From Atherix ibis (Eukaryota; Arthropoda; Insecta; Diptera; Athericidae), in contig OY282610.1 in NCBI GenBank assembly GCA_958298945.1, positions 21,972,233 to 22,036,232 of the forward strand: a stretch of 64,000 bases of DNA, read 5' to 3'. Position 1 is the stretch's first letter; the number at the start of each line of letters is the position of its first letter. Below the pieces are notes generated by a model. That model was not told where the DNA came from and did not search any database. It saw only the letters and a list, made by a program, of their open reading frames with translations. Of the stretch, positions 11,202 to 23,185 are shown piece by piece. Made by a program: the position numbers and the translations under genes.

Positions 11202-11770
11202 CTATTCTTCGTACGTGGTGTGACGATCCTTGATGATACATTCCTCGTACTCTGCAACTTTGTTCCAAGCCGATTGGTTCTTCAGCATGCACTCCACTAT
11301 GTTTTCTGGACTGATGGAACGGTCCAGATTTTTCTTCAGTTCTGTCCGTGTCCCCTCGTAAAAGGGGCATTGGAACAACACGTGTTCGGCATCTTCCAGC
11401 ACATCGTAGCAGCGATGACAGTTTGGGGAGTCAGTTCTCTTGAATCTGTGCAAGTACGCCCGAAAGCATCCATGTCCACTCAAGAGTTGGGTGATGTAAT
11501 ACCCGACTTCACCGTGCAGGCGAGTGACCCATTTGATGACATCTGGGATCAGTCGATGGGTCCACCGACCCTTCGTCGAGCTGTCCCATCTTTCTTGCCA
11601 GAGGCGAAGACTCTCGGGTCTCTCCTCTTCACAGAGGACCTTTCGCCGCTCTTCCTTCTTCCTACGATATTGGCGTTCTCGCTCTTCTGCCAGGATGTCG
11701 ATGGGTGGGCATGATGCCTGGGGCCTCCGATATTGAGCATTATCCGCGAAAGTGCGCCCTGTACTGCTGA
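11202..11770 (-). pseudogene. R1-type ORF2 C-terminal region
   Basis: The frame contains the C-terminal part of an R1-like ORF2: WQERWDSSTKGRWTHRLIP, then HGEVGYYITQLLSGHGCFRA, then a CCHC-type pattern, C-x2-C...H...C, in NCHRCYDVLEDAEHVLFQCP. In such elements this zinc-knuckle-like region follows the reverse transcriptase and takes part in RNA/DNA binding during target-primed insertion. The reverse transcriptase itself is missing here through 5' truncation and an internal deletion near 11715. The other copy, at 47332-48723, keeps part of the palm domain. Confidence 0.85.
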
Positions 11771-11786
11771 ACATAAAAAGAGGTCT

Positions 11787-12399
11787 AAAAACATAAAAAT
11801 GACTATGGAAAAGCCATTGTATCTGTGGGAAAGTTTTTGTCTCTTGTGAAGGTCCGTATTTCCTTGAAAATAAATAATAAGAGACCGGTGCCATCAATTC
11901 TGATCGCTATGGCCGTATGATAACCGGAATTTAAAATTTTTTAATTTGGACTATATATAATTTAAAAAAAAAAAAACAAAAATGTTCGTTTTGTTGCGCA
12001 AAAATATCGGAGCATGAGTAATTTAGAGATTTGGTGGTGTCAACTGACATACAAGATCGTGGGATTTGATGCTAATATCATACATTTTTTTTATCCGTCT
12101 AGATTATAAAATCTATCTTAACATAGATAATTTTGAAATTTTAAGATATTTAAAAATCAACTTCCATCAAAAAATGGCTGAATTAAAGCCGAAAATATGT
12201 GAAAAAGTTATTGAAAATTACCTCAAAAAAACCAACTCCTAACAAAAGTCTCGTTGTACCTATTCTAATAATATCTTTTTTTTAAATAATGCCAAGTTTA
12301 AGTTTATATAATAAAATATAAATTTTATATTAATTTCAATTTTAAAAGGTTTTACATTTAACTTTCCAAAGTGCATATTAGATAATCCTTTGAAATCGA
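11787..12399. other. AT-rich spacer
   Basis: AT-rich sequence between the R1-type target duplication and the degenerate repeat block. No coding or structural feature was found. Confidence 0.5.
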
Positions 12400-14640
12400 T
12401 GCAAAAACTTTATTAACATTTTTAAGATTCATGATTTTTTAGATATTAAATTTAAAGAAAAAAATATTTAGGAAATTTATTGATTGTCTTCATTTTAATT
12501 TTCTAAAAAAAAAAGTTTAGCAGATTTTTTGAGTTTTTACCAGAGAAATTGGAAAAAAATTATTGTATAATAAAAATTCCTGATTGTTAGCCTTTAAAAA
12601 AAAAATCGACGAAATTTTTTGAATTATCGCCTTTTAAATTAAAAAAAAAACCTTGAAAAATTTTCCATCTTTTTAAAAAAAAATTACTAGAAAACGTTTT
12701 GATTTTTCAATATTTAAATTTAAAAAAAAATGGGTAAAAATATTTATGATTTTGCGACTTTTTAATTCTGAACGCAGAAAACTTCTTGAATTTTAACATT
12801 TTTTCAACTTTTATATAAAAAGAAAAACCTAGAAAATTATTCAATTTTAAGAAAAATCTTAAAAAACTTCTTGAATTTTCAGCACGAATATTTAAAAATA
12901 CTTTTACCTCTAAAAATTTAAAACAAATTTAGAAAATTTCTTAAATTAACAACACAGAATTTAAAAACAAATACTTTAGAAATTTCTTAATTGTTCACCT
13001 TTTATTGTACTTAAATTTTTTTATTAATTAATTTAGACTATTTATTTTAAACAACTTATTTTTAATAGTAATTTAATCTAAATTTTTTTATAAAAAAGAT
13101 AAAAAAATATATTTACTAATTTTCCTTTTCGTTCTGTTTAATATGAAATTTCTTGAATTACCGCCCCTTAAATTAAAAAAAGAAAACGTTGAAAATTTCT
13201 CAATTTTAAATCATTGAAAGTTAAAAAAATAATAATTAGGAAATTTCTTGATTTTTCACTATTTAAAATTAAAAATATTTGTGATTTCTCAACTTTTAAA
13301 TTTAGAAAAACAAAATACCGAGAAAATATTTGAAATTTTGACCTGTAAATTAAAAAAAGAATTCTTCAGATTATTTGCCGATATTTTACGTCTTTAATTT
13401 AAAAAAACTTCTTGAATTTTTATACTTTAAATTTTAAAAAATATCCAAATTTTTCAGATTTTAAATTAAAAGTAAAAACATTTAGGAAATTATTAAATTT
13501 AAAAAAAAAATCCTCAAAAATTGCATGCATTTTCATTACAGAAACTATTTAAAAATACCTTTAACTCTAAAATGTAAAACAAATTAAGAAAATTTCTTAA
13601 ATTAACATCACAAAATTTTAAAATAAATACTTTAGAAATTTCTTGATTTTTCATCTTTTACTTTAAGTTTTTTATTAATTATTTTAGACCATTTATTTTA
13701 AACAACTTATTTTTATTAGTAATTTAATCTAAATTTTTTTATAAAAAAGATAAAAAAATATATTTACAAATTTTCCTTTTTTCTGTTTAATATGTACCGC
13801 CTCTTAAATTAAAAAAAAAACAAAAACGTTGAAAATTTCTGAATTTTCCATTCTTGAAAGTTAATAAAAAAATTCGGAAATTTTTTGATTTTTTACTTTT
13901 TTAAATTTAACAAAAAATTTCCTAAAAAAATGTCCGAATTTGTCAGCTTTTAAATAAAAAGAAAAACCTAGGAAATTATTCAATTAAAAGAAAATATATT
14001 TAATGAATTTATTTATTTCATCTTTAATATTTAAGAAAATTTTTTAAATTATTGCTTTTACTTAAAAAAAAAAAATTTCAAAATTTCTGATATTATCGCC
14101 TCTTAAATTGAAAAAGATTACCTCGAATAATTCTCAATTTTCCATCTTTGAAAGTGAAAAACAAATTACTTGTAAATTTTTTGATTTTTCACTATTTAAA
14201 TTTAAAATAGAATTGCTAAAAATATTTGTGGTTTTTCGACTTTTAAATTTAGAAGAACAAAATACCAAATAAAGATTTTAAGATTTAACCTGTAAATTTA
14301 AAACAGAAATTCTTTTGAATATTTGCTAGAGTTTTTTACGTCTTCAAATCGAAGCAAAAACTTTATTAAGATTTTTAAGATCTTTTTTCCCTTCCAAAAA
14401 AATAATTAAAAATATACAAGATATTTTTTTTTCAAACAAAAGCTATCCATTGAAAAAAGGATTTTAATTCTGAATTCTTTTCCCAGTAATTAAAATTTTT
14501 TTATTAATTATTTTAGACCATTTATTTTAAACAATTTATTTTTACTAGCAATTTAATCGAAATTTTTTTCCAAATTTACTTATTTAACTTTTTTTTTGTT
14601 TTCTTTTTAATATTTTTCCATCATATAAATTTGGAAGCGT
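12400..14640. repeat. Degenerate AT-rich long repeat, left block
   Basis: A very AT-rich block with internal repetition. The stretch around ATTATTTTAGACCATTTATT followed by TTAAACAACTTATTT occurs near 13025-13070, 13680-13715 and 14505-14545, so the internal period is roughly 650-820 bp. Recurrent phrases are TTGAATTATCGCC, AATTTCTTAAATTAACA and TTTTTCACTATTTAAA. A matching block lies at 17130-18420. The sequence has no open frame of note and is best described as an old, diverged tandem/segmental repeat. Confidence 0.75.
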
Positions 14641-17129
14641 TTCAAAATTAACATCAAATACCATTAATTCAATATTGAAGGCAGTAGGTAACCACTAAAA
14701 GTAATGATGCTCTTTATAGTGCAGCTGTTTAAGGATAAACTGAAATTTTCATAGGTATGTGTATATGCAAACTTACTATAGAATACAAAATGAATAGTTC
14801 AAATTTGATTCAAACTATTCTATTATCGTACAGTTTAGGTCACTGCATATTTGTACCTGTAGAGATTATGCTCTTTAGAGTTTGTTAGTATTTGGTCATC
14901 TAGATTAGTAAGTCTTTCAATCTAAATTTGTACCTGTTTCATTTTGATATAAACCTCAGAACGTTTGTCCATTTCATTATTGAAGATCAGCCAAGCTAGA
15001 GCCTATTCAATTCGATGTCAGCTAAATCCGAACGCACCGATTCAATACCATCCATTTATGTCCTAAACTATAGTCGTTATTATTCACAGTTTTGCCAAGG
15101 AAAAATTGAATTATATAAACTTGGAAAGCATTGCCTGCAGTTGACAGACACGACAGCATTGACAAAGGTTGAACATTTCCTTGCATTCATATCACCAAAT
15201 CCTTTAATATGAAATTATTATTGTCCCTATTATTATGCCCAACAATTTTATATCATCATTTCGGCAATAGTTTTTGAACTAGTAAATAGTAGCAAAAGTC
15301 TGAGTTCATGTAGAAGTTTTCATTGGATTGATAGTAATAGTAAATCCTCTACTAAAAGATAAAAGAATTTAAACATAAAAATAAAAGAGTATCTGTTATC
15401 CTGTCAGAGAATATCAGCATAATTCGAATATATATTATCACATGGGTTTTTGTTGAAATATGGGTAAAAATCAGAAAGAGAAACTACATCATCCTTTAAA
15501 GAGAATTGAAACGAATAATAACAACGAAAACAAATATTCAATTATTTTCTATTGAAAAGTATCCTTTTTTAAGATGACATCTGTCAGTTGAAAAGTCGTT
15601 CATTTGTTCAAGTTTTGCTTTTAATATTATACCATGCTATATAAAAGGTTTGTCATCCCATTTTCATTATTTCATTATTATTCGAATTTTCTTTTCGAAA
15701 ATTTCAATCCTTAAACTTTTTATAAACAAGAATTAAATTGATATTTTTCTAGAAACTTTCTTCTTTTTTCTTTTTTTTTTTTGAAGTCAAGAAGTCATCG
15801 ATTTTAGAAAACTTCGATTTTAGACTCAAATTGATAAGAAAAAAAGTTTCTTTTGCAAAAAACCATTTCATATATATTTGTTGTTATAATAATTTTTAGC
15901 TCATATTAATATTTACTGTGGAAGGATTCACCTCTCATCGAAAGCTTCGGATTGCTCAGCTTTTAGTTCTCTTACATACTTTTCTTAGAAATTGGGAAAG
16001 ATTTGGTTCCTTTTAAAAATGCAGACAACTTTTATTATTCAAAAGGACATTTTTTTTTTTTTGGTACAATAACTTTTGATCATAAAAAATTTTTCTTATG
16101 AATATATTGAGTAATTTAACACTAATTTTTACCTATTAAAATTGAAATTTATTTTAAAGAACATTTAGAATATGCAAATTAAGATGACATTTTTTTTTCT
16201 AATTCCAGCGTATGAATACATTAATGAAAATGTACTAAAATTACAAAAATATTATAATAATAGAAAATTATTCCGATTTTTTTTAAGCTCGATAAGTTAT
16301 AAGATTTGATTCATTATCCTTTATAGAGAAATACTTACTCGGACGTAATCAAGAAATCATTTCTCAAAGCTGTGTCGCTTCAAGGCAAAACACCCTGCAT
16401 GTAAATGGGTTTTCCAAGTATTTATAAGAATATATATTTCGAAGAAAAACAATATCCTCTTGTAAATAAATAAATACGAAAAAAAAATCAAAGAAAAAAA
16501 TTCGTATTGAATGAAGAAAAAATTCAACAGCGAATGAAAACATATTTTTAGATTCATTTTAAGGAGCATTAAGGAAAATATAAAAGACTCATAAATGCCA
16601 TCAATAATTTTTCTTATAAGATATTATACCTTTGACCTTTCTATCTGATATATAGTCATAAGTTGGGTTAATAATTCTTGCAAGGACATTATAAAGTAGA
16701 GTGGAATTCCGCATTGCCATAGATGTATATGATTTAGTAGGAAAGGCAACCTCAGACGCCATTTGTCATATTAGAGTGTTGAATATGGTTTTCTGGGCAT
16801 CATTAAGATTACTTTCAGTTATAATTTAAGTGCTATTCATGCTAAGGAGAAGAAAAAAAAAACTTCCTCCTAAAGGTCTGTTCCGAATTGGTAATGAACC
16901 TCGAAGGAGGTATGTTTTTATGAGAAGTAAAAAAAATTAATTTATGTGAATGGAAAAAATTATTTATTAAGAAAAATTACTAAATAAATAAATAGGTTTT
17001 GGCAATATTTGTCTTTTGACCACTAATTAGGACATTGATTTAGATTCATTTACTTATAATTACTTTGAAAAATTCATATTTAACGGAAATTTTATTCGTA
17101 TTTGAAATTTTCGAAAAATTCTAAGGAAA
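14641..17129. other. AT-rich stretch between repeat blocks
   Basis: Nothing recognisable as a gene. A short open frame at 15015-15212 lacks any known motif. The stretch separates the two related repeat blocks. Confidence 0.45.
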
Positions 17130-18420
17130 TTATTTGATTTTTTAACTTTAATTAATATTATGATTTTTCATATATAAAATTTAAAGAAAAAAAAAATTTA
17201 GGAAATTTCTTGATTGTGTGCATTTTAATTTTGAAAAAAAAATGATTAGCAGAATTCTTTAGTTTTAATCAGAGAAATTGGAAAAAAAATTATATTCAAA
17301 ATTCCTGATTTTTCACCTTTAAGTTATCGCCTTTAATTCTTAAGAGAGAAATTTCTTGAATTATCGCCTTTTAAATTAACAAACAAAAACCTTGAAAATT
17401 TCTTAATTTTCCATTTTTTTAAATGATAAATATTTAAATTTAAAAAAAAAAAATAGGTACATTTATTTGTGATTTTTCGACTTTTTAATTCTGAACGCAG
17501 AAAACTTCTTGAATTTTAACATTTTAAATTTTAAAAAAAAATTCCTACAAAATGTCCGAATTTTTTCAATTTTTTCAAAAAAAAATTTTAAAAAATTTCT
17601 TGAATTTTCAGCACAGAAATTTCAAAATACCTTTGCCTCTAAAAATTAAAATAAATTTAGAAAATTTCTTAAATTAACATCACAAAATTTTAAAATAAAT
17701 ACTTTAGAAATTTCTTGATTTTTCATCTTTTACTTAAAGTTTTTTATTAATTATTTTAGACCATTTATTTTAAATAACTTATTTTTAAATAGTAATTAAA
17801 TCTATATTTTTTGTAAAAAGGATAAAAAAAAATATTTACTAATTTTCCTTTTTTTTCTGTTCAAATATCTTAAATTATCGCGTCTTAAATTAAAAAAAAA
17901 AACAAAAACGTTGAAAATTTCTCAATTTTCTATTTTTGAAAGTTAAAAAAAATAACAAGGAAATTTTTTGAATTTTTACTATTTAAATTTAAGAAAAAAT
18001 AGCTAAAAATATTTGATTTTACGACTTTAAAATTAAAAACAAAAAACAAAATACCGAGAAAATATTTTATATTTTGACCTAAAAATTAAAAAAAAAAAAT
18101 TCTCCGAAATATTTGCTGATTTTTCGCCTCTTAAATAAAAGCAAAAAATACGTACAAAACTTCTTGAATTTTAGCACGGTAATTTCTTAAAAAATCCTAA
18201 AAAATATCTTTAATTTGCAACATGGAAATTTAAAAATATCTTTACTTCTAAAAATTAAAACAAATTTAGAAAATTTCTTAAATTAATAACACAGAAATTG
18301 AAAATAATTACTGGTAATTTCTAATTTTTTTATAATTTTAACTAAAAAAAAAAATCTACAAAATCTCTTATAAATAAATTTTAAATTTAAAAAAAAATAT
18401 CCTACAATAATTTTATAGTA
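17130..18420. repeat. Degenerate AT-rich long repeat, right block
   Basis: This block is collinear with the left block. Bases from about 17150 on match about 12410 on, in the same order: CAGAGAAATTGGAAAAAAA, then TTGAATTATCGCCTTTTAAA, then TTCTGAACGCAGAAAACTTC, then TTTTAGACCATTTATTTTAA. The orientation is the same, so the two blocks are direct repeats about 4.7 kb apart, with copy-specific deletions. The match is visible by eye despite divergence; percent identity was not computed. Confidence 0.75.
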
Positions 18421-18610
18421 CTGAGTTCAATTGCAGTTCCAAGTTCAAATATGTCACTAGATATTTGGGGTGTCCTTTTGTTGTTGCCAAATAACCAGAA
18501 TTATCGTGGCGCTAAAAATATCCATTTTAGAACTAACTTTTGTGGCAATTATCTTCAAAAAAAAACATTGGTTCTTTGTTAGAAGAACAAAGAATCATCT
18601 TAAACTAAAA

Positions 18611-19650
18611 AGCTTAAATCCGCTGTTTTGTAGTCAAAAAAGCACATGTTTTTTTTAGATACCACGCCAAAAAAATGCCTTCCCTTTCGAGGCAAACCAC
18701 TCAGCAAGCCATTAACGAACGTCCTCATAAGAATCGAAGTGCTGCTCAGGTGGTAGTCGCAAGCGGCCAGGTCTTATAAGTGGGGTGGGATAGCACCTTC
18801 CAGTTGAGTGTCTCCAAGTAGTTTCGGACCATTTTTGACGTGTGCGATGGTGCGTTGCCGTGGAAGAAAATCAGCTTGTCATGTATTTGTTGATAATCCG
18901 TCCTTTTTGCACGCAGAGCACGGTGTAATTTGTTCAGTTGTTGGTGGTAGTGGTGGGCATTGACAGTTTCACCAGGTTCCATCATCTCATAATAGACGAT
19001 ACCCTGCTGATCCCACCAAACGGACAGTATCTTCTTCCGTCCGAAGCGATTTGGTATTGGGGAAGATGTTGATGGTTGGCCGGAATCAACCCACGATTTT
19101 TTGCGTTTTGGATTCTCGAAATATATCCACTTTTCATCGCCTGTCATAATCCGATGCAGGAACGACTTTCTTTTTTGTCTGGCGAGCAAGATTGCGCATG
19201 TATTTTGGCGTCGCTCCATCTGCCTATCGTTCAATTCATGCGTCACCCATTTTCCGATCTTTTCAATCTTCTCCATGACACGCAGACGCATGGAAATGGC
19301 TGGTTGAGTAACACCCAATTGCTCCGCGAGCATTTTTTTCGATTGGGTATCGTCTTCGTCCAAAAGCCGATTTTCACACTTCTTGTCCCACAAGTCAAAA
19401 TTGCCGTCTTTGAGCCAACGAAACCAATCTCGGCACATTGTTTCCGATAAAGCACTGTCACCATAGGCTTCCATAAGCATTCGATGCGATTCGGCATCCG
19501 ATTTCTTCAAATTGAAACAGAAATTGCAGAGCTTCCTGCAAATACTCTTTTTCTGTCACAAAACTAGACACGATAACCCAAGGAAAAATGTATGTTGTTG
19601 TACGAAATTGTTGACAATGTGCACTGATTAATGTTGGCAGACATTAATGT
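18611..19650 (-). mobile_element. Mos1-like mariner, ends eroded
   Basis: A minus-strand mariner of the Mos1-like (mauritiana) type. Its left (3') end keeps the inner terminal repeat AAGCTTAAATCCGCTGTTT, shared with the copy at 58519-59662, but the outer bases are lost. The right end is homologous to the 58.6-kb copy up to about 19650, where no terminal repeat remains. It is therefore eroded at both ends. Confidence 0.8.
18675..19585 (-). pseudogene. Mos1-like mariner transposase, broken
   Basis: The protein blocks follow the Mos1 order: AESHRMLMEAYGDSALSETM, then LLDEDDTQSKKMLAEQLGVT, then KWVTHELNDRQMERRQNTC, then the first catalytic block MTGDEKWIYF, then VWWDQQGIVYYEMMEPGETV. The second catalytic block reads FFHGNAPSHTS, with Gly where the family has Asp. 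Just after LSHPTY a small deletion shifts the frame, so the third catalytic Asp is lost from the open frame; the C-terminal part continues out of frame to about 18675. The N-terminal frame is also broken near 19515. Inactive. Confidence 0.88.
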
Positions 19651-20117
19651 GCTATTAGTCAGCAGTAAAAAATTAGTCAGCAGTAAAAAATTATTAAAAA
19701 TTTTTCCAACATTTTGTAATATTTTTAAAAAAAAATTTCACTATACCATATTTTAAATGAGTTTTAAAACAATTAACTGACCTTCCCTAATATTTTTTTA
19801 CACCAAATTACCTAAAATTCCTTGAATGTCTCCATTAAATTTTCCAAATTTTTTCTACTTAATTTCAAAATTTTTCAAAACATTTCGAAAGGGTAAAATT
19901 TATTCCTTTTCCTCCATAAATTTCAAGGTAAAAGCACACAAATAATATTAAGCTTTCCCATTAAAATCCAACCGTCACTAAAAATCAATAATTAAAGTAA
20001 AACAATTTCCATCATATACCATTATTATTATTAATAATATTATTTTATTAGTAATTATTATCTTTTAGTATCATTTTCTTTTTTAATTATTTTCATTTAC
20101 TATTAATTACATTATAT

Positions 20118-20119
20118 AC

Positions 20120-20173
<54 letters not shown>

Positions 20174-20174
20174 T
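20118..20174. repeat. (ATA)n trinucleotide microsatellite
   Basis: About 18 uninterrupted ATA/TAA repeats. Confidence 0.97.
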
Positions 20175-21051
20175 TGTATGCACAATTTTTTTTCATAAAT
20201 TTTCGTATTATTTCGTTATTTTTAATCAGTTTCTCTTTTACGTACTATTTAGTATAATCATTTTTTTTTTTTTTTAATTTATTTAATTTTTTATTTATTT
20301 TTAATCTTTATTTACATAAAACATGCATTTTTTGGTGTATGCAAAAATTAATTTTTTTTTTTATATTAATTTTATTAAATATTTTTATTTTTTTTTAATA
20401 ATTTTTTACATATGAAATTGATGTGATCGACAGACACTCTCTGTATTTTTTTTCTAATAATATTAATAATAATTTTTTGTATTTTCTTTTAAATATAATT
20501 TTTTCAATCTTTTGCTAACTTATTTTAATTTTTTTTTTTTTCACAATAATATTTATATGGAGTTTTTTGTTTTATATCTGTTAGTTTTACTTTTGGTTTA
20601 CTATACATTTGTTTTTTTTTTTTTTATATATATTGTATATAAAAAAATTTTAATTTTATATATTTTTTTTAAGCTAATTTTTTATTACTTTTTATAATTT
20701 GTTCATTCATTTTGTCATAATTTACCCTTATGCTCATCAATGAGTTTGACATATATTTTTTTTTTATTCTGAATCAATTAGACATTTTAAATTTTCATAC
20801 TATTAGTTATTGATTTTCTTTTGGTTTTTTTTGTTTCTTTTTTATTGAAAATATTTTTCTCTCAATTCAATTGAAGTTTAATAAATATTTAATGAATATC
20901 AATAAGATTAAGGTATCATCGACATACTTAATTTTTAGATATTTATTATTATCCTTTTACAATTATAATAATTTTTTTTATTTTTTTTATTGATATTTTC
21001 CTATGATACACTTAATATTCTATAAGAGTAAATTGTGGGTAAGAACTAAAA

Positions 21052-21079
21052 GGGGGAAGGGGGGAAGGGGGGAAGGGGG
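21052..21079 (+). repeat. Four-G-run tract, G-quadruplex motif
   Basis: Four runs of 5, 6, 6 and 5 G separated by AA each time (GGGGGAAGGGGGGAAGGGGGG and onward). It sits in an otherwise almost G-free region. The pattern meets the usual G3+N1-7 rule with two-base loops. Function is unknown. Confidence 0.95.
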
Positions 21080-22377
21080 TTAATATTTGTTTTTATTTAC
21101 TAAAAATTTATCTTTTAACAAATTTGAAAGAAATTTTCTATAATAATTAAAATAAAGAAAAAAAATTATTATTAATTTTTTTAAGTTTAATTAATTTTTC
21201 TTTTAATAATTTTGTATTGAAAATATTATATAATTAATAATTTATAATTGTTAAAATAATTTCTTATTACTTATAAAACTATTTGATGTTAGTCGAATTT
21301 AATTCGGAAATAATGTTTTGAATTCTTATAGAATTATTACCATTAATGGTGTTATATATTGTATATATAAGAAAAATTCAATAGGACAATTTAAACTAGT
21401 TTAATTGAGATTATAAAAATTATGTTTTTTCTTTAAATTAGTCTTCTTATATATGTATATAAATTTACAATTTTAGTAATTGTTTTTCACAAATAATTAA
21501 GAGTATTTTCTTAAATAATTTTTTTTTTTTTAAAGTTGTAAAAATATAAATTCTTAATTTTTTTATATAAACAATTTTTTTTTTCGGAAATTATGAACTT
21601 TTTGGAAAATATTTTATAATAAAATTGATATTTTGTAAGAAATTTCCTTTTCTAAATTAAAATAATTTTAAGGAAAATAATATTTTTTTTAAAATTCAAA
21701 AATATTTTTAAGAAAAGTTATTCCATTTAAAAAAAAAAAAAAAAACTTTAAAAAAAAAAAGTTTTTTAAGTAAACATTTTAGCTTAGATTATAAAAATCA
21801 TAAAAATTTATACATTTAATATTATTTTTTTTTTTATTTTTCAAAGAGAATTTGTTGAAGTAAAAAGTTTCCAATTATTTTAACAATACTCTTTATCAGT
21901 GAAAATATTTTTAAATTTTCCATTAAAAATACACAATTGTTTATATTTTACCATAAAATCCATAAGAAAAGAATTTAAGTAAAAGAATAATAGTAAATTT
22001 TGTAGAAAATTTTGAATTCTTAATTTTTTCAAAAGATTTCAAATATTTTAATTAGTTTTCATATTTAATTTTTTACTCATTAGCTTAAAATAATTTTAAG
22101 CTTTTTATTGATTTTTATATAAAAAAAAAAAATATTTATATATATAGAAAAACAAAAAAAATACTTATTGCCATTGAAGTACTGTTCCAGTGTATTAAAC
22201 TGTTATGAAAATATAATAGATACAGTGGAAAAGCTGACAATTAATTTAAGATTTTCACATGAATCATCAACCCGACGGAGTGCGTTTTTTCATTCCTTTT
22301 GCACATTTTTTATTTGAAAATTATGAAAACCCTTTTTTTCGTGAACCTCCCATCGCATCGTATTGTATTAAAATGGG

Positions 22378-22415
22378 ATGTTAAGCATATACCAGCTTCT
22401 CATCCCAATTATGGC
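22378..22415 (+). repeat. Direct repeat, copy 1
   Basis: Contains ATGTTAAGCATATACCAGCT followed by TCTCATCCCAATTATGGCA. The counterpart lies at 23148-23185 with a handful of substitutions. Confidence 0.8.
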
Positions 22416-23147
22416 ATAAAAAGAGAAAAATCCGACAGTGGATATGCCATGGCTTTTAATAATCACATAGTTAACCTTACGGGGAGGTAGTGCATTGGAA
22501 AAATATGGGGTGAATGAGGAAAGAATAGAAGAAAGTAGAGAAGGAAAGAAAGAGGCAAAAGATCAGGAATTTACAAGTTTGCTGACCACTGCTCACAGAG
22601 CGGGGTACATACCTAAAGTACTCTAATATAAAAGTAGGTACCACGGGAACCGAGACGCCCAACAGAACGAAATTGAAAATATTAAATAGATCTTTTAGGA
22701 TTATGGCGTTGAAGCTTTGCATAGCTTTCATCCATAATGCTTTATAGTATTTTCTTGTATATGGTAATGTGAGTAGAGTGGTACCTGTTTGTGTTACGAC
22801 TCCACTCTTTGGCATTTACGTGGTGGCTGCGGTTGACACCTATATCGCGGGTACGATCTGCGGATCGCAGGTGGGAGATAACTGGCAAGGCAATAATTTG
22901 CAATTATCTCGGGCGCTGTCACTGCTGATGACAGTAGAGGTTTAAGATAGGCCTCATCACCAGCAGTTGAGGTGATCAGTTTGTAACTGATTACTGATTG
23001 CTAATTCTCAGTTATGGAATGCGCTGATTGAGCGTAAATCTCAATCCCTATAGTCGTTGGCGACTGATGCTATATAGTCTAAATACGCGGAATAACACCA
23101 CTAAATATAGAGAAATAAATGCTTTAAAATGGGTAAGCCCCGCGGAG

Positions 23148-23185
23148 GTATGTTAAACATATACCAGCTTATCATCCCCATGATG
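23148..23185 (+). repeat. Direct repeat, copy 2
   Basis: Contains ATGTTAAACATATACCAGCT followed by TATCATCCCCATGATGGCA, about 770 bp downstream of copy 1 in the same orientation. Confidence 0.8.

Larger units (their letters stand above)
9809..11771 (-). mobile_element. R1-type non-LTR retroelement, 5'-truncated, with target duplication
   Basis: A minus-strand, 5'-truncated copy of an R1-clade-like retroelement. The same 15 bases, CATAAAAAGAGGTCT, occur at 9794-9808 and 11772-11786, flanking it as a target-site duplication. A T run next to the left duplication (about 9808-9815) is the poly(A) tail on the coding strand. The 3' UTR (about 9816-9937 and 11168-11200) is interrupted by a family I mariner. 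Compared with 47332-48723, about 195 bp are missing near 11715. Canonical R1 inserts into 28S rDNA; no rDNA is seen here, so this lineage is probably not rDNA-specific. Confidence 0.88.
19651..22259. other. Very AT-rich stretch with simple repeats
   Basis: Long runs of A and T with no coding signal. Two tandem copies of an 18-base phrase ending in CAGCAGTAAAAAAT-like sequence occur at about 19658-19692. The notable items within it are the trinucleotide microsatellite and the G tract listed separately. Confidence 0.55.

Noticed and set aside
11187..11714. 175-codon plus-strand open frame
   Set aside because: Shadow of the R1-type ORF2 on the opposite strand; the same applies to 47646-48086.
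22477..22815. 112-codon minus-strand open frame in the GC-richer island
   Set aside because: No motif recognised and its lower half is low-complexity; not enough to call a gene.
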